A stretch of 6,208 bases of DNA from Nitrospirota bacterium (GTDB taxonomy: Bacteria > Nitrospirota > Nitrospiria > Nitrospirales > Nitrospiraceae). Below, piece by piece: positions 6,122 through 6,208 of this stretch; positions within the stretch are counted from its first letter, which is position 1; the number at the start of each line of letters is the position of its first letter. The stretch covers positions 1 to 6,208 of the forward strand of contig JACRQB010000098.1 of assembly GCA_016222925.1 (NCBI GenBank). The letters run 5' to 3'. The notes under the pieces are model-generated. The model saw nothing but the letters and a program-made list of their open reading frames with translations, ran no database searches and was not told the origin of the DNA. A program made the translations under genes and the position numbers.

Positions 6122-6208
6122 ATGAGAGCGGCAGAACATTTTGTGAACGCGCATGACCCAAAGACATTGACTGTTCGACAGGTTATGGAAGTTGACGTCT
6201 ATACAGCG
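6122..6208 (+). CDS. CBS-domain protein, N-terminal fragment (cut by the window end)
   Basis: Only the first 29 codons are present, starting MRAAEHFVNAHD and ending LTVRQVMEVDVYTA. The final stretch matches the way CBS domains usually begin (V-DVM--DV-T-), a helix carrying VM followed by the first strand. CBS pairs bind adenine nucleotides such as AMP, ATP or S-adenosylmethionine and act as energy sensors, often in proteins made of little else. The start is secure because of the strong ribosome-binding site at 6107-6114. The gene diverges from the DUF2934-activase operon and has its own sigma-54-type promoter, so the two units may respond to the same signal. The assignment rests on a short motif, so another domain could follow or the match could be fortuitous. 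Confidence 0.65.
   Translation, partial: MRAAEHFVNAHDPKTLTVRQVMEVDVYTA

Overview
The window looks like a stretch of bacterial chromosome with moderately high GC. The gene families fit an anaerobic or microaerophilic Gram-negative lineage. A short DUF2934 protein, a very large acyl-CoA dehydratase activase and a CBS-domain protein together remind me of Nitrospira and other Nitrospirota, but that is inference from gene content. There is no rRNA or tRNA to confirm it. I saw no insertion sequence, CRISPR array or phage gene.

Layout. Positions 1-399 hold no convincing gene, only one doubtful small ORF (170-340, +). They end at a clear rho-independent terminator on the + strand (400-439). Positions 440-986 have no gene I can support. 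Positions 987-5734 form a three-gene minus-strand operon, transcribed right to left: a DUF2934 protein (5734-5486), a 1336-residue activase with two activase modules (5425-1415) and a small VOC/glyoxalase-fold protein (1340-987). The gaps are 60 and 74 nt. A 387-bp region (5735-6121) then separates this operon from a divergent CBS-domain gene that starts at 6122 and runs off the window.

The most interesting signal is in that divergent region. Each side carries a near-consensus sigma-54 (RpoN) -24/-12 element with the exact GG-N10-GC spacing: 5813-5828 on the minus strand and 6047-6062 on the plus strand. A 19-bp inverted repeat (5909-5927) lies between them, at a distance from both that suits an enhancer-binding protein. 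The sequence therefore suggests that the operon and the CBS gene are switched on together by an RpoN-dependent activator.

How the parts may work together. The large protein combines two ASKHA-type activase modules with a cysteine-rich half that resembles 2-hydroxyacyl-CoA dehydratase and double-cubane-cluster proteins. Such systems use ATP hydrolysis to push electrons to very low potential. Here module 1 has lost key nucleotide-binding residues while module 2 keeps them, so the chain looks like an asymmetric pseudo-dimer fused to its own electron acceptor. Its substrate is unknown. No separate dehydratase subunits, CoA transferase or electron-transfer flavoprotein genes are visible nearby.
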